This document shows positions 30,177 to 42,000 of a stretch of 64,000 nt of DNA, in pieces (position 1 is the stretch's first letter; every line of letters begins with the position of its first letter). The stretch lies in contig NC_049992.1 in NCBI RefSeq assembly GCF_000003815.2, positions 17,163,780 to 17,227,779 of the forward strand, read 5' to 3'. Source of the stretch: Branchiostoma floridae. Its lineage: Eukaryota; Chordata; Leptocardii; Amphioxiformes; Branchiostomatidae. A model generated the notes under the pieces. The model was not told where the DNA came from, searched no databases, and was given only the letters and a program-made list of their open reading frames with translations. The position numbers were made by a program, and so were the translations under genes.

Positions 30177-30458
30177 NNNNNNNNNNNNNNNNNNNNNNNN
30201 NNNNNNNNNNNNNNNNNNNNNNNNNNNNNNNNNNNNNNNNNNNNNNNNNNNNNNNNNNNNNNNNNNNNNNNNNNNNNNNNNNNNNNNNNNNNNNNNNNNN
30301 NNNNNNNNNNNNNNNNNNNNNNNNNNNNNNNNNNNNNNNNNNNNNNNNNNNNNNNNNNNNNNNNNNNNNNNNNNNNNNNNNNNNNNNNNNNNNNNNNNNN
30401 NNNNNNNNNNNNNNNNNNNNNNNNNNNNNNNNNNNNNNNNNNNNNNNNNNNNNNNNNN
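30177..30458. other. Assembly gap (282 N)
   Basis: An unresolved run of N. Frames spanning it have no meaning. Confidence 1.
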
Positions 30459-30487
30459 GCCTTCCAATAGGGTGTCCTAGTTCAGTC

Positions 30488-30682
30488 CTAATACCCCCCT
30501 CACATTAGGCGAAAATCGATCAGACGACGAGTCTGCGAGCTCTAAATTACGAGGAGGCATGACCCTGACGGAAAGGGGAAATTGTGCCATTTCTTCGTCG
30601 GCAGCAGGGTCATGCCTCCTCGTAATTTAGAGCTCGCAGACTCAGTTGTCCGATCAATTTTCGCCCAATGTTAGGGGGTATT
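30488..30682. mobile_element. MITE, near-perfect long hairpin
   Basis: The two arms are about 75 bp and run from TACCCCCCTCACATTAGGCG to its inverse ending CCCAATGTTAGGGGGTA, sharing CTCTAAATTACGAGGAGGCA inverted. The loop is about 40 bp. AT dinucleotide flanks suggest a TA or TTA target. The low divergence between arms suggests a fairly recent insertion. Confidence 0.85.
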
Positions 30683-31291
30683 ATCACAGTGAATTAACGA
30701 CCCCCTGTCGCATTAAAAAAGGCTATGGCACTACCTTTATCTATAACGTTGCCGACGACAGTACTTAACTATGAGTATCTAAAGCTACGTTCTTGCTTAG
30801 GAATACCTCTATACCGAAAGGGTTTCCACAGTCTATGGAGGTTTTAGGTTTGTTCCTGTTGCAATGTAATTGGTAGATTTAGAGATAATCTTCCCGATAA
30901 TTCCCCATGGACCCAAGAGATTGCCTTAACTGAACAGACATTGCCCTAAGGGTCAACAAATCTTTCCAAAGAATCGACAGTTTGTAAATCTATTTTGACC
31001 GGCACAAAGTCACCTTGAAAAATGACCAGACCGTTGAGAACAACATCATTAGGATTTCGGGACACCACCAGGGGATTGTGTTTCGGACGTGTTTAGTTTG
31101 ATGAATCAGTCAAGGTTCAGCTTACAGTTGTTTTGAGATTCAGTAAACCACGTTACAGTCGATCACATCAAATCACGGTCTTTCAAAAGTTCTAGACGAG
31201 TCCATCCGAGTAGGGGTGTGCAGTTCTGATTCTGACAAAACGTTCCATATTTTTCCATCTATTGGTTTGGCTGTTAAGCACGCAAACAAAG

Positions 31292-31503
31292 TACAGTAAA
31301 TGCAGAAATGTTCGCGGTGGATTAATGTTCGCGGTTTTCGCGGTGACCACTTCAGCGCGAACTTAAAACCACCGCGAATATTTTTCTATAATGGTATTAG
31401 ATTGCAGTCTATGGTGTTACCGCGAAATTAAATCCACCGCGAAAAGTCCTTTTCCCCGCTACCGCGAAATTAAATCCCCGCGAAATTAAATGCATTTACA
31501 GTA
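31292..31503. mobile_element. MITE, family 1
   Basis: It runs from TACAGTAAATGCAGAAATG to AAATGCATTTACAGTA and has the same CCGCGAA/TTCGCGG palindromic interior as 9202-9413. Confidence 0.85.
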
Positions 31504-31624
31504 GTTCTGAACAGAAGAGCATGCCCATTTAACTAATGCCTATGGACATTTCTGTCATAGATATTCTTAACTTTGTAATTAATTGTGGAGTACCAAACTA
31601 TTTCATTGTCACAGGGAGAGTAGG

Positions 31625-32960
31625 ACAACATGCCAGTGCAGTGAAAATGGATAAAAAGTGACTACATGGTCGATACATTGTTGCAATGTGTTCACTGCCA
31701 CAAAATGTCTACTGATGACACCTTCGGGCACTTTTCCACCTTTGCCCAAGCCAGTTCACAGTAGGTCATAGAGTAAAAAGTACGAACTGTCGGCGAAAAT
31801 GGATAAAAAATTACAATGTGTTCACTGCCACAAAATGTCTGCTGATAACACATTCGGGCACTTTTCCACATTTCGCCCAAGCCAGTTCACAGTGGGTCAT
31901 AGAGTAAAAAGTACGAACTGTCGGCGAAAATGGATAAAAAATTACAATGTGTTCACTGCCACAAAATGTCTGCTGATAACACATTCGGGCACTTTTCCAC
32001 ATTTCGCCCAAGCCAGTTCACAGTGGGTCATAGAGTAGAAAGTACGAACTGTCGGCGCCAATGGATAGAAAATTACAATGTGTTCACTGCCACTAAATGT
32101 TTACTGATGACCCCTTGTCACTAACACTTTCGGGCAATTTCTTCCATATTTCACCCAAGCCAATTTACGGCTGGTCATAAAGTAGAAAGTACGAACTGTC
32201 AACGAAAATGAATGGAAAATTTCGACATTGTCGACACATTGTTACAATGTGTTCACTACCACTAAATGTTTACCGATGACCCCTCGCCAGGCCACTAACA
32301 CATTCTGGCACTTCCTTCCACATTTCACCCAAGCCAATTCATGGCTGGTCATAAAGTAGAAAGTGCGAACTGTCAGTTTTACGACATGGGCGACACATAG
32401 TTACAATGTGTTCACTAACACTAAATGTGTACTGATGACCCCACCGCCACTAACACATTCGGGCAATTTCTTCCATATTTCGCCCGGCCAGTTCACGGTG
32501 TGCCATGGTAAAGTAGGAAGTACGAACTGTCAGCGAAAATGGATGGAAAATTACGACATGTCCAGTCTTGTTACAGTTTGTTCACTGATACCAAATGACC
32601 ACTGATGCCACTGATGACCCCTTTCCAGTAACGCCATTGTCACTTAGTTCTTCCCCAATCTAAAATTCACACAGGCCAGATCATAGTGGGTTATACAGAA
32701 ACAAAAAAAAAACAGTTACGGCAAAATGTCAGTAAAATGGATGGAAAATGACGACCTGGCCAGTCTTGTTACACTGTTCTTGCTGGCGCGAAATGGTCAC
32801 AAATGACCCCTTGCCACTAACGCCATTTGGACACTTAGTTCTTCGACACACGAACACACCAGATCACGGTGGGTCACGCAGAAAGAAGGGCAAACCGTCA
32901 GTAAAAATGGATGGAAAATGACGACATAGCTAGTCTTGTTCACTGCCACAAGCTGTCACT
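31625..32960 (+). repeat. 131-bp tandem array, about 10 units, decaying left to right
   Basis: ATGGATAAAAAATTACAATG-TG recurs at 31799 and 31930, exactly 131 bp apart, with CACTGCCACAAAATGTCTGC and AAAGTACGAACTGTCGGCG in each unit. Units between 31680 and 32060 are near identical. From 32100 to 32960 they diverge and gain small indels. The array gives spurious 62-80 codon frames on both strands. It is satellite-like and non-coding. Confidence 0.9.
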
Positions 32961-33284
32961 GATAACCCCTGGCTTCTATATAACACCTTTGCACACTTAC
33001 TCTATAAATGGCCAGGTCATCTGCCTTCGGGCACTCATTGGCTGGGATTGGCCTCATAATCCTCTGAGCAATTGGGAAAGATAAGGGCGAACACGCGAGA
33101 GCACTCTGCAAAGGGCAGAGCCGTACGCCCCCGTAGAAAATACTCGCTGAGTTCATGATGCCGGGGGAGGGCTGGAGAGGATTTACCGCGAGGATTAACG
33201 AGAAGTAGGGCTTGACAGAGGACACACTGCAGGTTATCTTTGTCAAACATAAACCTCGAACAGATAGCAGTCGTGAGATGGAAA

Positions 33285-33420
33285 CATGCCCGTAGCCAGG
33301 ATTTTGCTTGGGGTGGGGGGTCCTTTTGCTATCTGAGGGACACACGAGCGCCGCAGACGCGAGCTTCTTGGAGGGTCCAGGGGCATCCCCCACCCCATCC
33401 CTCACGGAAAGTTTTAAAAT
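33285..33420 (-). mobile_element. Dispersed repeat fragment
   Basis: CCCGTAGCCAGGATTTTGCT-TGGGG, followed by G-rich and CATCCCCCACCCC stretches, looks like a common invertebrate dispersed repeat. Its limits are not clear, and the call rests on recognition of the phrase only. Confidence 0.35.
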
Positions 33421-34217
33421 TAATTTTTGAGTGGAGTACAAAGTCACACAGAACAGTTTCAGACAATATTTTATCGGTACAATAAGAAAGACTTAGTATA
33501 GGAAGGAGAGCTGTAAACCAACGTATACAAAATGTACTGTTCCTCCGTGGCGTAACCACACATACAGCATACAGAAGCAGAATAAAATTACTGATAACAT
33601 TTGCATACAAATACGTAATATTTACCTTCACCCGATCTAGCTTTATGAAGTAATGCTCTGTTAGTTTTTATTCAAACATATTCATGCGTATATAACCAGC
33701 TCATCCAGCTCTGTCCTGTCACTTGATACATAGTGTAATAAAACACTGCAAAAATTAAACTACAACCTTAAGTTTATAAAACTCACTCATTACAGAAAAA
33801 GGTTGACACCTCGTCTTTCACTGGTTCCAAAGAAACCCCTAAAGCTTTATTTGTATTCCGAGGCATTTCTTATCAGAATAGTCTCTTGTTCCACATATAT
33901 TTATATTGCAGAGTATCATATGCATACCCTTTTCTAAATACTGTTACATTTTAATTAGCCCTTGGGCAATAAGTGCCAAAGAAATCACGCCATTATCCTG
34001 AAGTCACTATAACGTTACTACTTGTACAATGCTTTCTTAGCATACATTGACTTCGTCTGAAACTGAAAGTGTACAATACACAAAATGAGGAAAACACGTG
34101 GACCCAAAGTTGACCATAGCTATCCCTCAAAATAGACTTGAAGTTTTGTTAAGAATAACGGTTGTTGGCATAGACCACTAGAACGGATTGGAACCTCTCG
34201 GCTACACCGTGATGCTC

Positions 34218-34847
34218 NNNNNNNNNNNNNNNNNNNNNNNNNNNNNNNNNNNNNNNNNNNNNNNNNNNNNNNNNNNNNNNNNNNNNNNNNNNNNNNNNNN
34301 NNNNNNNNNNNNNNNNNNNNNNNNNNNNNNNNNNNNNNNNNNNNNNNNNNNNNNNNNNNNNNNNNNNNNNNNNNNNNNNNNNNNNNNNNNNNNNNNNNNN
34401 NNNNNNNNNNNNNNNNNNNNNNNNNNNNNNNNNNNNNNNNNNNNNNNNNNNNNNNNNNNNNNNNNNNNNNNNNNNNNNNNNNNNNNNNNNNNNNNNNNNN
34501 NNNNNNNNNNNNNNNNNNNNNNNNNNNNNNNNNNNNNNNNNNNNNNNNNNNNNNNNNNNNNNNNNNNNNNNNNNNNNNNNNNNNNNNNNNNNNNNNNNNN
34601 NNNNNNNNNNNNNNNNNNNNNNNNNNNNNNNNNNNNNNNNNNNNNNNNNNNNNNNNNNNNNNNNNNNNNNNNNNNNNNNNNNNNNNNNNNNNNNNNNNNN
34701 NNNNNNNNNNNNNNNNNNNNNNNNNNNNNNNNNNNNNNNNNNNNNNNNNNNNNNNNNNNNNNNNNNNNNNNNNNNNNNNNNNNNNNNNNNNNNNNNNNNN
34801 NNNNNNNNNNNNNNNNNNNNNNNNNNNNNNNNNNNNNNNNNNNNNNN
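34218..34847. other. Assembly gap (630 N)
   Basis: An unresolved run of N. Open frames reported across it are not real. Confidence 1.
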
Positions 34848-35184
34848 CGGTTCGCACTCTGATATGCGAGCGCTCCCCTGTTTCATCCTGCCTTCATGCG
34901 TTCATTCATTCGTTAGTGCCTTTATTTCTTTCCTGTAGTCAAAGTATACAGGACCGAGCTATCTCTGTCGAAGAGCGAAGAGATAAACCATCATTAGCTC
35001 TTCCTTTCTCGCCTCTATCTACCCACTATCATCATGATCGTCAACTATCACCTGTTGTGTTGGCTGAATTTCTCACCTGCTGCCATTGCGCGTGATGCAG
35101 ATGATACAGAGATGGCATTATCTCCACACCCACAGAGAGAGTGCCCGGTGGGTCAGGTATATCATATAGATACTATCATTCTCA

Positions 35185-35287
35185 GAGGGATGGACCAGAA
35201 AGCATCATCCTCTAGGGGACCGACCAGTAAGCATCATCCTCTGAGGGACCGTCCAGTAAGCCTCGTCCTCTGAGGGAGCAACCAGCA
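35185..35287 (+). repeat. 29-bp minisatellite, about 3.5 units
   Basis: Units of the form GGACCGACCAGTAAGCATCA-TCCTCTGAG repeat with point changes, followed by a half unit. Confidence 0.85.
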
Positions 35288-38214
35288 ATATTTTTCAGGG
35301 ACCGACCACTTATCAACAGTCGCAGTCAGGTGTGTGTTTAAGAGACACCCACATCGTCCATATGCGGAAATACAAATTTCAATATACCATGTTTTAGTAC
35401 AAATGTACTGGTAGAAAAGTGCAGAAATACTTCAGCTGATTCCTCATTTATCGGAAAGACATAGGAGGGGATATAGGAGAGAGGTGGGGGTATGGGAAAG
35501 AGTGACGAACAGAAAATGGACCTTAAAAATCAAGGATGTGTTCAACAACAGATAGTTAGCTTATCATTTGTAGTCAAGTTTTAAATAGTTTTGGCTTCCT
35601 CTCAACTTGAGGACGGTTCTCAAGACTTCGAGCTGTGGACTTCCAATTCTTGATATGTTTTCAAAATCAATATTTCTTCTTCTTCTACCCTTCAAAGAGT
35701 TCACAGTGTGTGTTTGTGCCTCACGATAAACGTAACGAGGCTTGCAACAAAACGAACGTTCCGTTTGACATGCAGGTTCTCTCATCTCAGTTTAGTGCTG
35801 GTTATCCTATAGATGAGACCCCTGGTCCGCAACGTGTAGGCGTTCGTACAAACTGACATTTAGGAGGAACCACGGGGGCTTGTTTCAGAAGTTCGCAGTT
35901 CGACTGCAAACGGTTATATTACGACAGTTACTATTACAGTCCTTCTTAGCTCCATGAAAATGATGAATTGTAATCAGTTTGTGTTTTTGTTTGTTTGCTT
36001 GCATTAATGTGAGTTCGCAGATATGTGAGTATTGCATAGTTACAGCATGCCAAGATGGAAGGTTGCATGGGTGTGATAGGCCCGGGTAATTGCATTGGAG
36101 AATTGTAAGTCTGGTTTGGCTCGTTTGTTGTTTTCTTTCTTTCTTAATCTCTTTATTTCTTTCTTCCCTTTTTCGGCTGTTTCCAAAACATCAGGTTTTC
36201 TACCACACTGTAAATAATTGTACAAAGCAGTTGCAAAATGATCACGCGTACATGCTGTTAAGTGCATAGAAATATCGAAAAAGGGCTACTAATTTCTTAG
36301 AATGACATCGTCGGTTCCAAAGTCAAAGAAGAAGACGTGAAAGAACAAGAACAAAGAATATGTTGTTCAGTATATCATACTCATGTGTGTTCAGTTATTT
36401 TTTAACCTTCCTGACCTCTTAGATGTCACAATAAAGGCAATTTTCCAACTTTTTTCTATTCGCACGCTCGCACCAGTTTCGGAATCCCCAGTGGATGTTA
36501 TCCATAAAACCAAATCAATATATTGAATAATTGCGTAGTTATGAATACGACTCGACATTAACGAACTATATCTATATCATATGTGAACTACGTACAAAAT
36601 AGCTTTCTCTTTGAATAACTCTGTCACACGAAAGTGTATGAGACTACCCCCCGCCTCTTATCTGGAGCCTTATTAAGTCTGTGTGGCCGGGGCTCGCAAA
36701 TTGTGCACGGCGGGGCCAATTGCTGAAAGGCCAAAGCAACACGGGAAGATCAGATGGAAACCGAGAACAACAAGGTTCCGTAACCTTGCAAGATAAATGA
36801 AATTGGCTGCATAAAACAGACGGCGTAAACGCAACGGGGTTGCTCGTAACGCGTAACACTTGAAACGCACTTAAAGGTCTAAAATATCGTGTATTAAAGA
36901 TGGATCATTTTGAAATATTTTGGAAACAGTTCTGTGTCTGGTTGATACGGTATAAATATCATGACCTGGTCCTAGACGAAAACACGATTATGTACGGTGC
37001 AATGCAGGAAGGCGTCCATCCTACTACCACACATTTACATTGTATTCCGATTGTAAAATATTGTATCTATCTATGTATGATTTTTAAGAAACGTCAAGCC
37101 AAACTTTGCGTATTTTAAAAACAGGTTAAATAACACTATAGAAATATAAAACATTGGCATGCTTTAAAAGACACAACCTTTGCAATCTCATGAACTCAAC
37201 TTGGATCATAATTTCTTTCTTATGTATTGTCATTTATGTATTATATTCTCTGTACATTGATATGTGAATGTTAATTATAAAGGTTAATTGGAAAAAAATA
37301 AAAATGGAACCAGATCGGGACATACAAACCTACAATTTTATTTTCAGCATTTACTACTTACAGACAAGCATGGCAGATTTACATCATTTTTGTTTTGGGT
37401 TCTAGTAAATATTAACGTTACGTAAGTTCTAGTAAATATTAACGTTACGTAAGTTCTTCACAAAACCCTCTCTCTCTCTAGCGACTGAAGTTTTGGTTCT
37501 ATTTAGTAAAGGATATGCACAGGCTAGGTCATCTGAAGCTTGGTGTCTGTTTATCTCTGTTACACAGACCCACATGTAGTTACAGGCATAGTCGGCTGCC
37601 ATAAATTGAAGTATTTGACCTAGTTTTTTTTATAGATATTTACATCTCATATAAATGAAACAAACTCATGTATTAAAGGGCCAGGCTGATATTACTGATG
37701 TTACAATATATAATTCATACAGAAATGTGCATTATTACCCGGTAGAATGAAAATCAAAATAATCAGTATGCACGTAACGCCTGCAGTTCAGGGCGGTCAG
37801 CATAGGCGTCGCTTCTACACCGACAAGACATGAATGTGATTTCACAGCGTAACTGTGAAAAGGCGCCACCTATTGGCGTTCTACGGTATAGCAATTGATA
37901 TGTTGGTCTGCTGGTGTACTAGTATGTAATCTGTACAAACTTTCTAATATTTCATAATATTATTACTGTAAATAATATATTTCTGGCACATTTCTGACCA
38001 TTGAAACCGCCAAACAAAAACAAACACTTATACATCACTGCAGGCTTCAAATACTAGTATATACGTATACAGGAACGCATATAGATGGATACAGATCTAC
38101 ACTAACACAACTAGATGAAAAATATACTACAATGCAAGCAATTTGTCGGAAACCAATCTTACAAACGAACAAAGCAGTATAAACAATTGAACGTCCTTCT
38201 ATGTAGTAGACTGG
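35288..38214. other. Intergenic DNA between the convergent genes
   Basis: No exon is supported. A 27-bp perfect direct duplication (GTTCTAGTAAATATTAACGT-...) lies at 37399-37452. A fragment shared with 12676-12768 (CACGCTCGCA..CCCAGTGGAT) lies at 36408-36500. A low-repeat, mixed-GC stretch at 36640-36860 could be regulatory but has no direct support. Confidence 0.5.
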
Positions 38215-38220
38215 TTTATT
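38215..38220 (-). terminator. Candidate polyadenylation signal of IgSH3-B
   Basis: AATAAA on the minus strand, about 710 bp beyond the stop codon at 38930. It is the first such hexamer found downstream. Confidence 0.3.
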
Positions 38221-38929
38221 CAACAAGTATGACAAATTAAAATTCTTATTAAAATTAAAATTCTAATGACAAATCTTGCAGCCCAAAGCGCTGAACTGCA
38301 CTGCTTGACAGTCTTTTTGTACATTATCTTATACAAAAATGCTTATTGGATAAACAAATGCGATACGGTAAGGCAGCATTGATTTGATTCGTATTGTGAA
38401 TGAGAAAACACCATATTATATCTATGATGCATGATTTTAATTTGATAATCATAACATTTGCGAGTTAGATAGAGATAAACATCAGGTCGTTGTCTTATAA
38501 TTGAAATTCAACATATTTTACAAAAAGTTACGATTTCATTTTTCAAGCTACATTAGATATTTCACGAAGGTCTGTGTTCTTCGAACTCTTCTTATGCATA
38601 TTATGTTCGTACTCAATATATTTTTTTTACATTGGAATTCGTGACTTTGGGTTTTTATATGTAATTTGCTTTCTTGCCCGATTCTAAATAAACAAATGTG
38701 AATAATTGAAATGATAAAAAGAATTGGAACAAATTGGAATTTCATTCCGTAAAAATGTAGCTGTTACGGGTAATCATGCGCCCTCTAGTGGTATTACTGT
38801 GAAATGCAGGTACATGTTATTAGTAGTACATTTGTGTCCTCGGATTAGATGACGTAACGATGATGCAATCTTCGGAACTGCACATCAAGTGATGACGTAG
38901 GTGAAGCATCAACCTAAACTGATGACGCA

Positions 38930-39003
38930 CTACAGGCTGCCTTTTGACGAGCTCGACTTCGCGTCCGTTGGGTCGTATAGCTCCTTCAGTTTTGCAGCAG
39001 AAA
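38930..39003 (-). CDS. IgSH3-B exon 8: C-terminal tail and stop
   Basis: After a CATTGCAG acceptor the exon reads VSAAKLKELYDPTDAKSSSS-KGSL and TAG. It aligns with the IgSH3-A end (VSAAKIRELYSDASKK), and this alignment fixed both splice sites. Confidence 0.82.
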
Positions 39004-42000
39004 CTGCAATGGAATATCAAATCAGTTGAGCAAGCATTTTTTTTTATTTCAGCCTCTCATGGCACTGTGGCTTGTTTAGATTTCGGATGTGGCTCTTTGA
39101 GATAATTAAGCACACCAGTCTTAAGATAACTACTGGATATGATAATATGGGTGCTGTGGAGATGACAGAGTTCAAAAAGTCCAATCAGAACTGCTCTTTC
39201 ATGCTAAGGAGAAATAACTTTAAATTTCAGCCTCTCATTGCTCTGTGGCTTGATTTAATTGGGGGCGTAGTGAAATCATAGTATGGGTACTGTGGAGGTG
39301 ACAGAGTTGAAAATGTCAGAAAACGGTAAGAATATGGCTTTATTATGGTTTTCACTGAATGATTTAACTATGTGTTACAATAAGGAGGCTCGCGGTTCTA
39401 GGTATGCATGCGCAGCGAAATGCATTGTGGTTGATATGTCAAAGCGAGGACGTTATATAACACTCTTGGTCAAAGGTAAATGCCCCCAGCTTGTAAACAA
39501 TTCATGTAATGATTTGCATAACAATGTCCAGACGTATGTATTTATGTCTCAGGGGCCGTCACCTTGAACGTATTTCCCACAGTGCACTTCGCTTCACCGT
39601 GAACCTCATTATACGACAGTTGTGTGTTTTGGTCGTTTCTATGCATATGATCAAGGAGGTTAAAAAAACCCTCCTTGATATAATGAATGTTATTCTTATT
39701 TCTATGAATCAGTGTAGCTGAAATGTAGGTCATCTAAACGCTCGTTGTTGTCTTTCTTGCCTACCTTGTGACGCTGACAGAAACTTGACGTAGTTGGAGG
39801 GGAACAGGCCTATCCTGCCCCTCAGGTAACCCAGGCACCAGCCGCCATCTTCCCCCTCCAGTACCTCGATGACGTCATCGGTCTCCAAGTGCAGTTCGTT
39901 CTCCTCCTGAGGCCGGTAGGTGTACAGAGCTCTGGCGTATCTCCTCACTGTGTTACCAACAACAAACAAATAATTGTTTTTATTTCATAAGGAGGTTCAC
40001 AATTCTAAATACACATGCGCCACTAAAAGGCGAAAGAGTTCTTGTCTCGACAATATCTTTGTACGTGTCCACATACGTGCCAAACCCCCCTTCCCCATTT
40101 GGTCGATTTGCATATAACGATGCCCATGACATGTTTTGTTTACAAGCTTTGACCTGCGCATACACAGTTGGATACGTGAGTGGACGTATTTCATTGCGCG
40201 CAAAAAGTTTATATAGCAGTGGGTGCCATGCTATTTAGTTTTACCGGGGCTCCTATACCCTCTCTTAGCCCTACGTCACATGTCCAAACCGGGGCCCGGC
40301 CGGGCAGCTGTCTGGAAGAAGAAGTATGATATAAAAGATACAAAACTACACAGAACGTAAAGAGAATAGTCGTGGGCATTTTTTTTGTGTCTATTCACGC
40401 ATGCATCTTTTTGTTTCCACAAATCCTGCTGGTCAAGCCTTGGTTTGGAAATATGACGTAGGGTGAGCGGCAGCGTTAACAAAGTTGCAATGTGAGAGGG
40501 AGTCGCATGGTGGCGCAGCTGCAGCACCAGTTGGATAGACATACACGGAAAGAGGGCCCTAATGCTATTATACTTTATCTATTAGCTCAGCTGCGAAGGA
40601 CCTACAGCAAGGATTGCACAACTTGCCTATGGCTATTACAAGGGGCTTCAGGACTGTGATCTTCAGGACTAAAGTTGGATATTTCCTGAGTTTTTATTGC
40701 CATTTTACCTTTTGACTTGCTGGCTGTCCGTCTGATTGTCTCGATGCCTCCGTAGGGAGCAGTTGGCGATCTGGGCTTGGCTGTGGAGAACAAGAAAGAT
40801 TTGATACTCTGTAATACCCCATACACGACCCTGCTGAAACCTAGCGATTTGACAGAAAGCTCAAAGAACTTCATATACATAGAAAACAATCTTTTAACCA
40901 CCTTCTTTTCAGTCAGTCCTTGACATTTTTCATGCTATTACAATTATAAAGTCCAAGGTTGCAGAAATCCAACTTAGGACATAGCGAGGTCGTAGCGAGG
41001 TCGCAGCGTGATCGCTATGTAGTGGAATGGGGGATGTTTGTTATGTAGACTCGAATAGTGTTTCGCCTGTTTATAGGGCCACTTTTCGTGAAGGTCGAGT
41101 TGGGAGGAGTGACAGTGGTCAATAAGTAATGGTAACTCAGAATTTCCATCAATGATACAAAGAATAAACTAATGATAAATAGGCAAATGCATACTAATGA
41201 TAATGAAACAAATGATAATCATTAGTCCAGTAGTTCCATAACAGTTCCATAGAGGTCAGCTAGGTACCGGGACAATACTCTTTTGAAATTTGTAATAGAA
41301 GTTGCAACTCTAGCGTCTTGCGGCAGTGTGTTCCTTACAAATGAGCAAGAGTAGGCTAGGGATCTGTTGTAAACCTCTCTCATGGGCATAAGAACCATAA
41401 AAAGATCTGGAGGTGACAGGTCCTAACGGTGAGATCGTTAGCTGTGCTTGAGGAGCGATATTTTAGACGTGAAGACTGAAGGTAATGATTTTGCTAAGTT
41501 TACCTTAAAGGCCAATTTGCCTCGGGTACGAGTGTGCGGCCAGATTGTACTGTTTTGGATGCAAGTCAATGTTATGTGTTTATGGGCTTTCCAATGCAGC
41601 CTGACGTCTACTTACGAGGCTTGACCTGCACGTTTAATGATTTTCGCTGTTTTTTTGTATGTCTTTAAGTGTTAGCTTTTGTTCTACTAGTTACCTCCAT
41701 GCAGGACAAGGTCACTAAGACAGGCATGCGTCTAGGGTCAACTTTGACTCCCCTTTCACTGTTCTAGCATATTTAAGACTTTTCGATCGATGACATAATG
41801 CAGAGCGTAGACTTCAGATTTGGTACAAAGAAGAAAGGTTTTGGCCCATACATTTGTTGCCTGTGAGGACCTTTTATTTGAAATGGTCAGTTTCTAGCCT
41901 GACGTCACAGATCTGGCTCAGTCAGCATTTTGAACCTTTAGCCAGTGCCGTATGAAAATCGGGCTACTCTGTGGGGTAAATTGTCTACAGGAAGGTTCAC

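Noticed and set aside
30078-30508. Open frames across the first N gap
   Set aside because: They consist of unknown bases.
31692-32605. Several 60-80 codon frames in the 131-bp array
   Set aside because: They repeat with the satellite unit on both strands, so they are by-products.
31625-32960. CRISPR-like array
   Set aside because: Units are contiguous with no unique spacers, and the genome is eukaryotic.
32956-33447. 163-codon minus-strand frame
   Set aside because: It overlaps the end of the tandem array and a dispersed repeat. No domain.
34120-34886. 245-codon frames across the second N gap
   Set aside because: They consist of unknown bases.
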